Below the pieces are notes generated by a model, which saw only the letters and a list, made by a program, of their open reading frames with translations, did no database searches and was not told where the DNA came from. 64,000 bases of DNA, taken from positions 1,240,001-1,304,000 of the forward strand of contig NZ_JQMM01000001.1 in NCBI RefSeq assembly GCF_000744735.1. The letters run 5' to 3'. Of this stretch, positions 24,523 to 31,836 are shown piece after piece. A program made the position numbers and the translations under genes. Positions within the stretch are counted from its first letter, which is position 1, and each line of letters opens with the position of its first letter. The stretch is from Porticoccus hydrocarbonoclasticus MCTG13d. Its GTDB lineage: Bacteria > Pseudomonadota > Gammaproteobacteria > Pseudomonadales > Porticoccaceae.

Positions 24523-24984
24523 ATGAAACTGTTACTTACAACACTGACGATTGCGACACTGGCTGTGACCCCTTTTGCCTATACAGCTGACCCTGCGGGC
24601 AATATCAGTGAGGCGATTAAAGTCGGCTCGGATTATGGCATCACACATTTCACCAGTATTGAGTTTGAAGGCTCCGGACGTATGGAAATTGAGGGCTGGA
24701 TAGATCAGGACTGGCATGTGGAACTTGAAACCCGTGCCGGTAGTCCAGACCTCGTTCATGAAGAACGTGAAAAACGTCTCAATGGTGCCTGGGGTATGAC
24801 AGCTGACGATGTGTTGCTGTATACAAAAGCAGCTGCTGAGGCCGGTATTGTTGACATCGAAGAAGTTAAAATCAATCGAAGAGATAGGATCGAGGTTGAA
24901 GGTGACGATGTGCGCGGTCGCGATCTCGAGGTCTATTTTGAAAGAGGCAACCAGGAGCCCATGAAAGTTAGTCGTGACGACTGA
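24523..24984 (+). CDS. Secreted PepSY-like protein
   Basis: A 153-residue protein with GGAG 8 bases before the ATG and a signal peptide of about 21 residues (MKLLLTTLTIATLAVTPFAYTA). The mature part has two related halves: VGSDYGITHFTSIEFEGSGRMEIEGW and AEAGIVDIEEVKINRRDRIEVEG, each with a helix and beta-hairpin like PepSY. It is divergent from the PepSY / regulator / kinase operon and is a likely target of that regulator (inference). A strong terminator follows. Confidence 0.82.
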   Translation: MKLLLTTLTIATLAVTPFAYTADPAGNISEAIKVGSDYGITHFTSIEFEGSGRMEIEGWIDQDWHVELETRAGSPDLVHEEREKRLNGAWGMTADDVLLYTKAAAEAGIVDIEEVKINRRDRIEVEGDDVRGRDLEVYFERGNQEPMKVSRDD

Positions 24985-25028
24985 TCTGGATTGGGGCTTC
25001 CGTCTGAAATGACGAGAGCCTGAGCCGT

Positions 25029-25057
25029 GCCCGCCATGCCAGTGGCGGGCCTTTTTT
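25029..25057 (+). terminator. Rho-independent terminator
   Basis: GCCCGCC (25029-25035), an 8-base loop, GGCGGGC (25044-25050) and a T6 tract at 25052-25057 form a strong intrinsic terminator for the PepSY-like gene. It abuts the stop of the convergent MscS gene. Confidence 0.9.
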
Positions 25058-25946
25058 ATTTCTCGCGGACAGTTTTTTGCTCGGAGGACTTGCTGGAAAA
25101 GTCGTTGTTGGTGAACACCTCCGAAAGAATGAGTTGTTCAAGATAGCTTCGTTGACCGGCTTTCGTCGGGATTCGGATCACCAGATGGATCTCTTCGGCT
25201 GCCGGCACCTGAATCGTGACCCGAGGATCCACCGACGGCATTTCCAGTCCCCGTCGTTCGCCAATTTTGTTCATGTGGCGGCGCACGGATTCCAGGTAGG
25301 GCTGGCAATGTCGGTTGGCCGCTGCGAGAAAGGCTTCCTGTGCAGCACGCCAGTTATCCTCGCGCATGAAAGGCACGGTAAACACATGGAAGTCGTAGCG
25401 CTCGGAAAAGGTTTCGTTGACTACCGGCTCAGAGAGAAATATCGCGTTGGGTATCACAATCACGTGGCCGGTGCGTTGGTGGACGCCGGATCCGGGGCCC
25501 ACTTCAAGAATGGTCGTGGTCAACAGGCTCTGGTCGATGACATCTCCGCGAAAATCCTTGATCTGAATCCGGTCGCCAATGTTAAAGGACCCCGAGCCAC
25601 CTTTCAGTAGAGAGCCGGTGATACACGAGATCAGCTCTTTGGTGGCGACTACAAAGGCCACAGCAATAGCCAGAATCGATAATGCCAGAGTGCGCAGCTG
25701 GTCCCCCCAGATAATTGCCAGCCCCAGCAGTATCAACAACAGAAAGCCGTTGCGCGTATTGGCCAGCAGGCGACCTTTCAGCTCCGGAGCCTTCACTTTG
25801 TGCCGAATAAAGCGCGCGGTGAGCGTCCTGAGAATAATGATTGCCGCCAGCAAAAAACCGGTATTCACCAGCAGACCCGTCACCGAGTCTGAAAGGGTAA
25901 AGTTTTCGGCTAGAAGTGTTAGCTGATCGAACATACTTTTGCCCAA
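25056..25946 (-). CDS. Small-conductance mechanosensitive channel (MscS family)
   Basis: A 296-residue protein. AAGGAGG at 25957-25963 lies 10 bases before an in-frame TTG at 25946, which I take as the start; ATG 25934 is 22 bases away from that site. Three hydrophobic helices lie at about 25-45, 65-85 and 90-112, followed by the pore/beta-domain region ITGSLLKGGSGSFNIGDRIQIKDFRGDVID. The pore helix lacks the usual regular Gly-Ala pattern. The C-terminal domain contains VIVIPNAIFLSEPVVN. Family members release solutes under hypo-osmotic shock. Confidence 0.88.
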   Translation of the reverse strand: MGKSMFDQLTLLAENFTLSDSVTGLLVNTGFLLAAIIILRTLTARFIRHKVKAPELKGRLLANTRNGFLLLILLGLAIIWGDQLRTLALSILAIAVAFVVATKELISCITGSLLKGGSGSFNIGDRIQIKDFRGDVIDQSLLTTTILEVGPGSGVHQRTGHVIVIPNAIFLSEPVVNETFSERYDFHVFTVPFMREDNWRAAQEAFLAAANRHCQPYLESVRRHMNKIGERRGLEMPSVDPRVTIQVPAAEEIHLVIRIPTKAGQRSYLEQLILSEVFTNNDFSSKSSEQKTVREK

Positions 25947-26156
25947 TGGGTTCGAGCCTCCTTGCAAAAAAGGGGCTGATTAAAATAAAAATGGATGATG
26001 ATTCGTCGCCGATAACCGGGGGCTTTCTGCCCGGCTGTTACCGGTCCAATGTCAGCCAGAATATAGTATGAATCCCTGTGTGTATGCCAGATTCTGATAC
26101 CCTGGGCCAATGTTGAAGGGCGTTATGGTGGGGAAGATCAGGTTGCTTGCCAATTG

Positions 26157-26621
26157 CTATTTTCCGATGTTGGAACAATCCCTCTGGATAGAGTAACTGT
26201 GGATAATCGAGCCTGAACAAATGTCACCGTCTTGATGTCCTTTTAACCACTCTTTCAGAAACTCAACGCGGGCCAGTACAAGCCTCGATTCAAACCCGCT
26301 GGCACACATTGGGTAAACACTGCCGTATTGTAGGCGTTTATCCTCGAGCGGATATTTCATCTCCATATCTGCTTCTAGACTTTCTTCCCATGCCTTTTGG
26401 GAAACATCGAGCTTTGTCAAAAATTCAGGACTTGCTGATTTGTAAGCGTGCCTGATTTTTTCAAGCACGTTCACAAGCTTGCGTTTCGCCGCTAGCAAAT
26501 TGATGCCTGCACACTGATTTATTTCTAGCTGCGTTTGCGCGTTTTCCATGCATGAAGGTAGCTCATCACTGTAAGTGTGAAATGCTATTAACAAAGCGGT
26601 AAGGCTAAATAAGAACCTCAT
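26157..26621 (-). CDS. LprI-family (DUF1311) secreted protein
   Basis: A 154-residue protein with ATG 26621 and AGGAG about 12 bases upstream. The signal peptide is about 18 residues (MRFLFSLTALLIAFHTYS). The LprI/DUF1311 core begins with CMENAQTQLEINQCAGINLLAAKRKL (two cysteines) and continues with QKAWEESLEADMEMKYP. The C-terminal part has two more cysteines (YPMCASGF, GDICSGS) likely in disulfides. Family members include lysozyme inhibitors. It lies in the AT-rich segment. Confidence 0.82.
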   Translation of the reverse strand: MRFLFSLTALLIAFHTYSDELPSCMENAQTQLEINQCAGINLLAAKRKLVNVLEKIRHAYKSASPEFLTKLDVSQKAWEESLEADMEMKYPLEDKRLQYGSVYPMCASGFESRLVLARVEFLKEWLKGHQDGDICSGSIIHSYSIQRDCSNIGK

Positions 26622-26746
26622 GGCCCGGTTCTTCTCCTGAATATCATGTCGCCAAGCAGCCATACATATAGCGGGGGAACTACAATTTGTTTTGTTAGGG
26701 GTGGCTCACCTGAAACTGTTTGGGTCAACATCCTGTTGGTGAAGTT

Positions 26747-27259
26747 CTATTTCTTTAGGTAAGAAATCATTGTGTCAACATCACTACACTCGAATGGGTC
26801 ATCCGGGCAATCATCCATCATCCCGGTTTCAGCAAAGAGTTGTTTTATTTCCCCATCAATTACGTGAGCGGAATAACGCCATGACACTTCACCCGGCCCT
26901 TTTTTAACCAGCATCCCCATCAGGCGAGTAAAATTTCCATGTGAATCAGGCAGCATTTTTACATGTTTAAGACCTAAATTTTTCGCCCACTGAAGCATGG
27001 TAAAGGGCGCACTAATGCTCAAGCAGTAGACTTCATCAATACCCAGTGATTTCAGTTCCTCATACTTGGCATCATAGTCAGGCAGGTGAGTTCTAGAGCT
27101 CGTCTCGGTAAATACAGCCGCCAGTGAAAATATAACGACATTTTTACCCGAAAATACCTCTTCTGTTGAAATATCCTTCCAGATAAATGGACTTCTCCCG
27201 CCAACGCTTTCACCACGGACACGCGTTTTAAATATCACACTGGGTACTTTATTGCTCAT
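26747..27259 (-). CDS. Peroxiredoxin-5-like protein lacking the peroxidatic cysteine
   Basis: A 170-residue protein of the Prx5/AhpE-like fold: TEEVFSGKNVVIFSL, THLPDYDAKYEELKSLGIDEVYCLSI, and the C-terminal DDPFECSDVDTMISYL. The active-site loop, normally PGAFTPTCSxxHLP, reads AAVFTETSSRTHLP, so Ser54 (AGC codon) replaces the peroxidatic Cys and the PG is lost. It is therefore unlikely to reduce peroxides by the normal mechanism. Cysteines remain at 78, 152 and about 158 and could be used differently. No partner gene is evident. Confidence 0.82.
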   Translation of the reverse strand: MSNKVPSVIFKTRVRGESVGGRSPFIWKDISTEEVFSGKNVVIFSLAAVFTETSSRTHLPDYDAKYEELKSLGIDEVYCLSISAPFTMLQWAKNLGLKHVKMLPDSHGNFTRLMGMLVKKGPGEVSWRYSAHVIDGEIKQLFAETGMMDDCPDDPFECSDVDTMISYLKK

Positions 27260-27771
27260 GATTTGCTACTTTTCCTAGGATTTACGATTGGAATAGGAAA
27301 GTCATTATCACGCTTACCGTGAGTTGTTTCCACCAATCTGAAAAAGTCACCCGAATGAAGGTTTAGTCGCACTCCGTGGAAATCAAGTGAGAGTGATCCT
27401 CGGTTGTCACCGGCCCCTTTAATTCTCCGGACGCTACGATTGCACTACAAGCGCTCCTCAGCTTAGGTGTGGGGTGCCGAGGCTTTAATCGGGATGGACG
27501 TAATGTCAGGATATTTTAAATTATGAAAAGTCGCACGTGGGTAGCACAAGAAAGCTAATCGGCAATTTACAGAACATTCTAGTTTTGACCGATAGCTCTG
27601 CTAGTTTGATGTGAGGGTTTCTGAAAAGAAAATAGAAGATTGACAAGGGTTATATAATATTGCCAAAAGAATGATAATCTTTGCTGCGAGTGATGTTAGC
27701 CTGCCTGTCTGTAAAAGCAGTTTGAGGCAAGTTTTTCAATAATCAAACCACTATTTGCCTGATGATATAAG
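27260..27771. other. 512-bp AT-rich intergenic region, no gene seen
   Basis: No supported reading frame, tRNA-like fold or clear terminator is visible. TTGACA (27640-27645) and TATAAT (27653-27658) occur but only 7 bases apart, so they do not form one promoter. The region probably holds the promoter of the GMC oxidoreductase gene at its right end and the shared upstream region of the peroxiredoxin-like gene at its left end. Confidence 0.5.
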
Positions 27772-29379
27772 ATGCTTTCTGACTTCAATCATATTAAATC
27801 TCCCGCAGCTTTCGAGGTCGACATATGCATCTTAGGTGGTGGTGCAGCTGGAATTACCATAGCTCTAGAACTTATTGACTCAGGGCTCAGCATATTGCTA
27901 GTGGAAAGTGGTGGGCTCGAATACGACCAAGCGACCCAGGATCTGTATAAGGGGGAGAATGTCAGTTTCAAGGATTTCCCACTTGAAACAACACGGCTGA
28001 GGTTTTTAGGAGGAACTACAAATCATTGGGGCGGTATGTCCCGTCCCCTAGACTCTTATGATTTCCATAGAGAATATGACTCAAACCACTCTAGCTGGCC
28101 ATTAACAAAAGCCGACCTTGCCCCGTATTACGTTAAGGCCCATAAACTTTGTGAGCTTGGCAGTTACATTTACGATGATTACCTTTCTGAGCTAAATTTG
28201 GCGGACGATTTCCCATTACTTGATAAAGAACAATTGCTACGCCCGGTTTTTTTCCAAAGAAGTCCGCCAACCCGTTTTGGAGCCACTTACTTAGATAAAC
28301 TAAAAAAAGCTCAAAATGTAGATGTTCTATTAAATGCCAATGTAAAAGAACTTGTAGACTCAGCTGACCGAAAAAAAATCATTTCTGCATCACTCGTAGC
28401 GCTATCTGGAACCCGAGCCTCAGTGAAAGCCAAGCAATTTGTATTAGCTGCTGGCGGGCTAGAAAATCCACGTATACTGCTTTTATCCAGAACAAACAGT
28501 GAAAAAGGGATCGGCAACTCACATGACTTGGTGGGGCGCACTTACATGGATCACTTTGGGGCATATATTGGAAAAGCTCTTTTTCATAAGCCTATTAATG
28601 CAGACTCAATTTTTTTTAGGGAAAAGAAATTTATGGGCGCTCAGCTAGGGGCATGCCTGGCGCCATCCCCAAAGCGTGCAGAGAAACAAGGAGTAGGTAA
28701 CTATATTTTGTTATTCAGCCCTGGTACTGAATCAGATTTGTCAATTGAAATGCTAAAGAGCATTAAAAATGATATTGCTAATTTAAAGTGGCCAGAAAAT
28801 GCAATCTCCAAATTATCGAAAATAATTGCCAATGCTGATACGTTTGCCAACCTCAGTTATAAAAATGTATTCGATACTAACGATTCATTATTTGATGTAA
28901 GCACCAAGAGTTCCGGTCAGTTGTGTAATGTTGCAATAAATATGGAACAGACACCAAATGACGACAGTAGAGTTACCCTTTCCGCCGAAACTGACAGTCT
29001 TGGGTTACAAAAAATCAAGCTTGACTGGCAACTAAATGACAAAGACAGACAAACCTTAAGGACAGCGGTAAAGGAACTTGCATCGATGTTAGGTCGATCA
29101 GGGACAGGCAGGCTGAGAACTACTTCGAACTTAGAAAGCAATGAGTCAAACTACACCATAAGTTGCCACCATTCAGGTACGACTAGGATGGCATCGGACA
29201 GGACAAAAGGCGTCGTAAACAGTGATTGTAGAGTTCACGGCATTGCGAACCTTTATATTGCCGGAAGCTCGGTTTTTCCCTCGATTGGTTGGGCCAACCC
29301 TACACTCACTATTGTTGCACTGTCTGTTAGACTGGCTGAAACCCTAAAGCTCACTTTTACAGCAAATGAAAATGCATAA
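27772..29379 (+). CDS. GMC-family FAD-dependent oxidoreductase
   Basis: A 535-residue flavoprotein. The FAD-binding loop is ILGGGAAGITIALEL (20-34), followed by LVESGG. TTNHWGGMSRPLD is the GMC substrate/FAD motif. FVLAAGGLENPRILL is the second FAD motif. The C-terminal domain has the active-site histidine region SCHHSGTTRMA and GWANPTLTIVALS. This subfamily usually pairs with a small Tat-exported subunit and oxidises alcohols or sugars. The next gene, overlapping by 14 bp, is just such a subunit. The gene is distinctly AT-rich compared with the core genome around it. Confidence 0.9.
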   Translation: MLSDFNHIKSPAAFEVDICILGGGAAGITIALELIDSGLSILLVESGGLEYDQATQDLYKGENVSFKDFPLETTRLRFLGGTTNHWGGMSRPLDSYDFHREYDSNHSSWPLTKADLAPYYVKAHKLCELGSYIYDDYLSELNLADDFPLLDKEQLLRPVFFQRSPPTRFGATYLDKLKKAQNVDVLLNANVKELVDSADRKKIISASLVALSGTRASVKAKQFVLAAGGLENPRILLLSRTNSEKGIGNSHDLVGRTYMDHFGAYIGKALFHKPINADSIFFREKKFMGAQLGACLAPSPKRAEKQGVGNYILLFSPGTESDLSIEMLKSIKNDIANLKWPENAISKLSKIIANADTFANLSYKNVFDTNDSLFDVSTKSSGQLCNVAINMEQTPNDDSRVTLSAETDSLGLQKIKLDWQLNDKDRQTLRTAVKELASMLGRSGTGRLRTTSNLESNESNYTISCHHSGTTRMASDRTKGVVNSDCRVHGIANLYIAGSSVFPSIGWANPTLTIVALSVRLAETLKLTFTANENA

Positions 29380-29797
29380 TTCATCTTTAAGTAGGCGAAC
29401 ATTCTTTCGAGGTATGGCCACATTAATGGCCGGATTCTTTGGATATGGATATTCCTTTGGAAGTGCAGGAGATCCCATTGCACAACAGGAATTTGCCAAG
29501 AACTTAAGGCATACATTAAACAAAAATGGGTATGTCTTCTCGCCTATTTCTAAATGTTTTTTAGACCTGCATAGTAGCGTTTTTGAATTACAGGAAAAAT
29601 TATGGCTAACAATACATTCAGATCAGGGCTGTAGCCATAGTAAGGAAAACAAAGAAACCAATCTAACCGTCGATCAGGATAAATTATTCTCTGTCATTTC
29701 ATCTGATTTTAGAGATGGGCAGATAGTTAACATAAACGGCTGGTATATATCTAACACCGAATATTTAATGCTGTCTTATCTATCCAGAGTGGCATAG
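29366..29797 (+). CDS. Tat-signal small subunit of a GMC dehydrogenase
   Basis: A 143-residue protein with a twin-arginine signal (SLSRRTFFRGMATLMAGFFG) at residues 7-26. The remainder is helical with no heme motif, matching gluconate-2-dehydrogenase subunit-3/sorbosone-type small subunits that carry their catalytic partner through the Tat pathway. It overlaps the GMC gene by 14 bp. A cytochrome c third subunit, often present, is not found nearby, so the electron acceptor is unclear. The ribosome site is weak; expression may depend on coupling. Confidence 0.75.
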   Translation: MKMHNSSLSRRTFFRGMATLMAGFFGYGYSFGSAGDPIAQQEFAKNLRHTLNKNGYVFSPISKCFLDLHSSVFELQEKLWLTIHSDQGCSHSKENKETNLTVDQDKLFSVISSDFRDGQIVNINGWYISNTEYLMLSYLSRVA

Positions 29798-30063
29798 CAA
29801 ATAGTCGCGACTAGAGCAGTGATGAGCGCTACAAAGCCCAAATCTGGTTAGTAGAGAACATATAAGTCTGAATAAGTGGTTCAGGTGGGCTAAGTGCTTG
29901 TTTCTTTCGGTATTGATTGCGCCATTTAAGTGGCTGCAAGCAATATGTAAGTATATTAAATCGCTGTGGATATCTAGAGCTGAGCTTTGCACGCTATTAC
30001 TCTAGTTCTTATGAGTCTCTTAAATTTACGCGCAAATAGCTTATCATTCTAAAAGTTATGGCT

Positions 30064-30255
30064 TTATGCCATAAGGAACTCTTGTAAAGCTCTTTTGGCG
30101 CCTTCAGTTGTTTTTCGAGCTTCTTCTTCTTGTTTATCGATTGTGTTCGTTTTCGCACAAGTCTTTTTAGGGAAGAACTCTTTTTCAAAGTTCATTACTT
30201 TGATCTTCGACTTAGTGACCGTTTTGCCTTTGCTTTGTATGTTATTTGTATTCAT
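30064..30255 (-). CDS. Small charged protein downstream of the proteasome-like gene
   Basis: A 63-residue protein starting 9 bp after the stop of the proteasome-like gene, so probably co-translated. It is rich in Lys, Glu and Thr, and its C-terminal half is predicted helical (DKQEEEARKTTEGAKRALQEFL), with one cysteine. No family is recognised. Possible roles include a substrate, cap or inhibitor of the upstream protein (speculative). It could also be a chance frame; the tight spacing argues for a gene. Confidence 0.5.
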   Translation of the reverse strand: MNTNNIQSKGKTVTKSKIKVMNFEKEFFPKKTCAKTNTIDKQEEEARKTTEGAKRALQEFLMA

Positions 30256-30264
30256 GTCAGGATC

Positions 30265-31581
30265 TCACTTTTTGCCGTTATAGTAGTTAGCAAAGAAATG
30301 CTGGTTATACTTCGGTTCAAAATAGTGCTTCCGCTTAAACCATACAAACCCGTCGCCTTTGGATAGTATAGCTACATCTATGGGGCCGCCCACTGATTCG
30401 GGCGAATTAGACATCTTTCTTTTGAATGCCGTTAAGTTTACAAGAGTTTCCGCCATCTCTGCTAGCTCATCTTTCGGTAAATATTCGAGCATTTCAAGAA
30501 TCGGTTTCAAAACTGTGGTCTTTTTAATATTATCAAGACTTTCATTAAGGTCATTCATGAAGCTATCAATATGTGTCTTCACTGCACTCCTAGCGTCTTC
30601 CTGTGACATGCTTTCATTAAATAAGTTGTCTGGAAGATGATCTGCAATGTACGAAGATAGTCCATTCTTTAGCATTTCAAAGATGTTATTGAATGCAGGA
30701 TCCATGCCTGTTAGAAAGGTTCTTACAACTTCATCTTGGGCAAAGGGTATAATGGAGGGAGTAAAACTTTCTGTCTGGGTGGTGCTGGATCCAGGTTGGA
30801 ACATGCTTCTTGGTTTTCCGTTGAGTATAATTCCTACTTGGTATGAGGCTATTCTGGGGTATATCTCATTGCACCCATATCCGGCAAAAACTATACCGCT
30901 CGACTGATCAAAATCTCTTTTTACTAGAGATAATGCAAGAACTTTATGTATTTTATCTTTTAGATTCTCGTCAATTGACTGGTAGAAGTTTTCGAAAATG
31001 CTCTGTAGCTCGGTGTCAATTTGAAGTGAATAATCAGAAATGAATTTTGATTCGTCATGCCCGTCAAAGTTATCTAGATTTTCTAGTGTCTCTAAATGCT
31101 TCTTCTCGGATTCAAGGATCTCTTCTAGAGAGCTAATGTAGGAGTCCGAAAAATCTTCTTCGGTAATATTGTCTTTAACATCAGCATACTTAGCTCGCAC
31201 TGACTCGAGGCACCTCTCTCTTATATTGACCAGTCTTGTTACGATCTTTTCTTGGACGTGTTTTTGTTCTTCGTGAATGGAGAATATGTTTCTGTTGTTT
31301 GTGGTGAACCTCCAGAAGTCTTCGGCGTACTCTAACAGAGTGCCGAATGAGCTATCTCCAAGTTGCGCCCGATATTCCTTAAGTAGTATTTCCCATGGGA
31401 CACCTACGAAGCTTCCTCCGCCATAAACCATAAATGCTACTGGTTGATATTTAGAGAGCATGAAAAGCTTGTTGACAGAGTTGTATATTTTTCGAGTGTC
31501 TTGAGGTGAGCCAATGGAGACAGCACTATCCGCCGCTAAAGCAATACCGTTTTTATTGAGGATAGCAATCTCGGCTGTCAT
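30265..31581 (-). CDS. Proteasome-beta-like Ntn-hydrolase candidate
   Basis: A 438-residue protein whose first 60 residues fit the proteasome/HslV fold. After Met removal, Thr2 would be the N-terminal nucleophile. LNKNGIALAADSAVSIG puts Asp18 at mature position 17, the conserved Asp17. Lys31 in RKIY matches Lys33 of the beta subunit, which also precedes I/V-Y/R. FMVYGGGSFVG matches the S2-H1 turn. A helical, acidic insert of roughly 120 residues follows, then SGIVFAGYGCNEIYPRIASYQVGI, like a second sandwich strand pair, and a C-terminal extension. It is larger than any standard beta subunit. No ATPase partner is adjacent. It sits 3' of tRNA-Ile2 in an AT-rich segment. Confidence 0.72.
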   Translation of the reverse strand: MTAEIAILNKNGIALAADSAVSIGSPQDTRKIYNSVNKLFMLSKYQPVAFMVYGGGSFVGVPWEILLKEYRAQLGDSSFGTLLEYAEDFWRFTTNNRNIFSIHEEQKHVQEKIVTRLVNIRERCLESVRAKYADVKDNITEEDFSDSYISSLEEILESEKKHLETLENLDNFDGHDESKFISDYSLQIDTELQSIFENFYQSIDENLKDKIHKVLALSLVKRDFDQSSGIVFAGYGCNEIYPRIASYQVGIILNGKPRSMFQPGSSTTQTESFTPSIIPFAQDEVVRTFLTGMDPAFNNIFEMLKNGLSSYIADHLPDNLFNESMSQEDARSAVKTHIDSFMNDLNESLDNIKKTTVLKPILEMLEYLPKDELAEMAETLVNLTAFKRKMSNSPESVGGPIDVAILSKGDGFVWFKRKHYFEPKYNQHFFANYYNGKK

Positions 31582-31635
31582 AGGGCTGTCCGTATTGTTT
31601 ATATCGGTGAGCAGCCTCGCTAGAGGAGCTGTAAA

Positions 31636-31712
31636 TGGTGGGCCTTGCTGGACTTGAACCAGCGACCAATCGATTATGAGTCGACTGCTCTAACCAACTG
31701 AGCTAAAGGCCC
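31636..31712 (-). tRNA. tRNA-Ile2 (CAU anticodon)
   Basis: A 77-nt cloverleaf on the minus strand. The acceptor stem GGGCCTT/AAGGCCC pairs fully, the D-loop is AGCTCAGTTGGTTAGAGC, the anticodon loop is CTCATAA and the T-arm GCTGG-TTCAAGT-CCAGC; CCA is encoded. The CAU anticodon could be Met, but the body closely follows E. coli tRNA-Ile2 (TTGGTCGCTGGTTCAAGTCC) and not elongator tRNA-Met. The wobble C is expected to become lysidine through TilS, so the tRNA reads AUA. It lies 125 bp downstream of rpoD on the same strand. Confidence 0.93.
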
Positions 31713-31836
31713 TTTGAGAGGCAAGGATAGCAGTATATATGTCATTGCTGTCCAGGGTATTCGTTCGCGTCTTGCCTTGCGCTGCCGGAGCGGGGGGTTC
31801 TGTAACCGTCCCGGCAGGGGTTATATCAGCAACGGG

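Noticed and set aside
27640-27658. TTGACA and TATAAT as a promoter for the GMC gene
   Set aside because: The boxes are only 7 bases apart, far from the 16-18 needed; no matching partner box was found for either.
29799-29815. Palindrome TAGTCGCGACTA after the Tat small-subunit gene as a terminator
   Set aside because: The short stem has no loop and no T-tract follows.
26100-31712. Integrative element inserted at tRNA-Ile2
   Set aside because: Composition suggests transfer, but no integrase, no duplicated tRNA 3' end and no boundary repeats were seen, so an element cannot be defined.
31740-31836. Terminator after rpoD
   Set aside because: CTGCCGG/CCGGCAG can pair, but the loop is about 22 bases and no T run follows.
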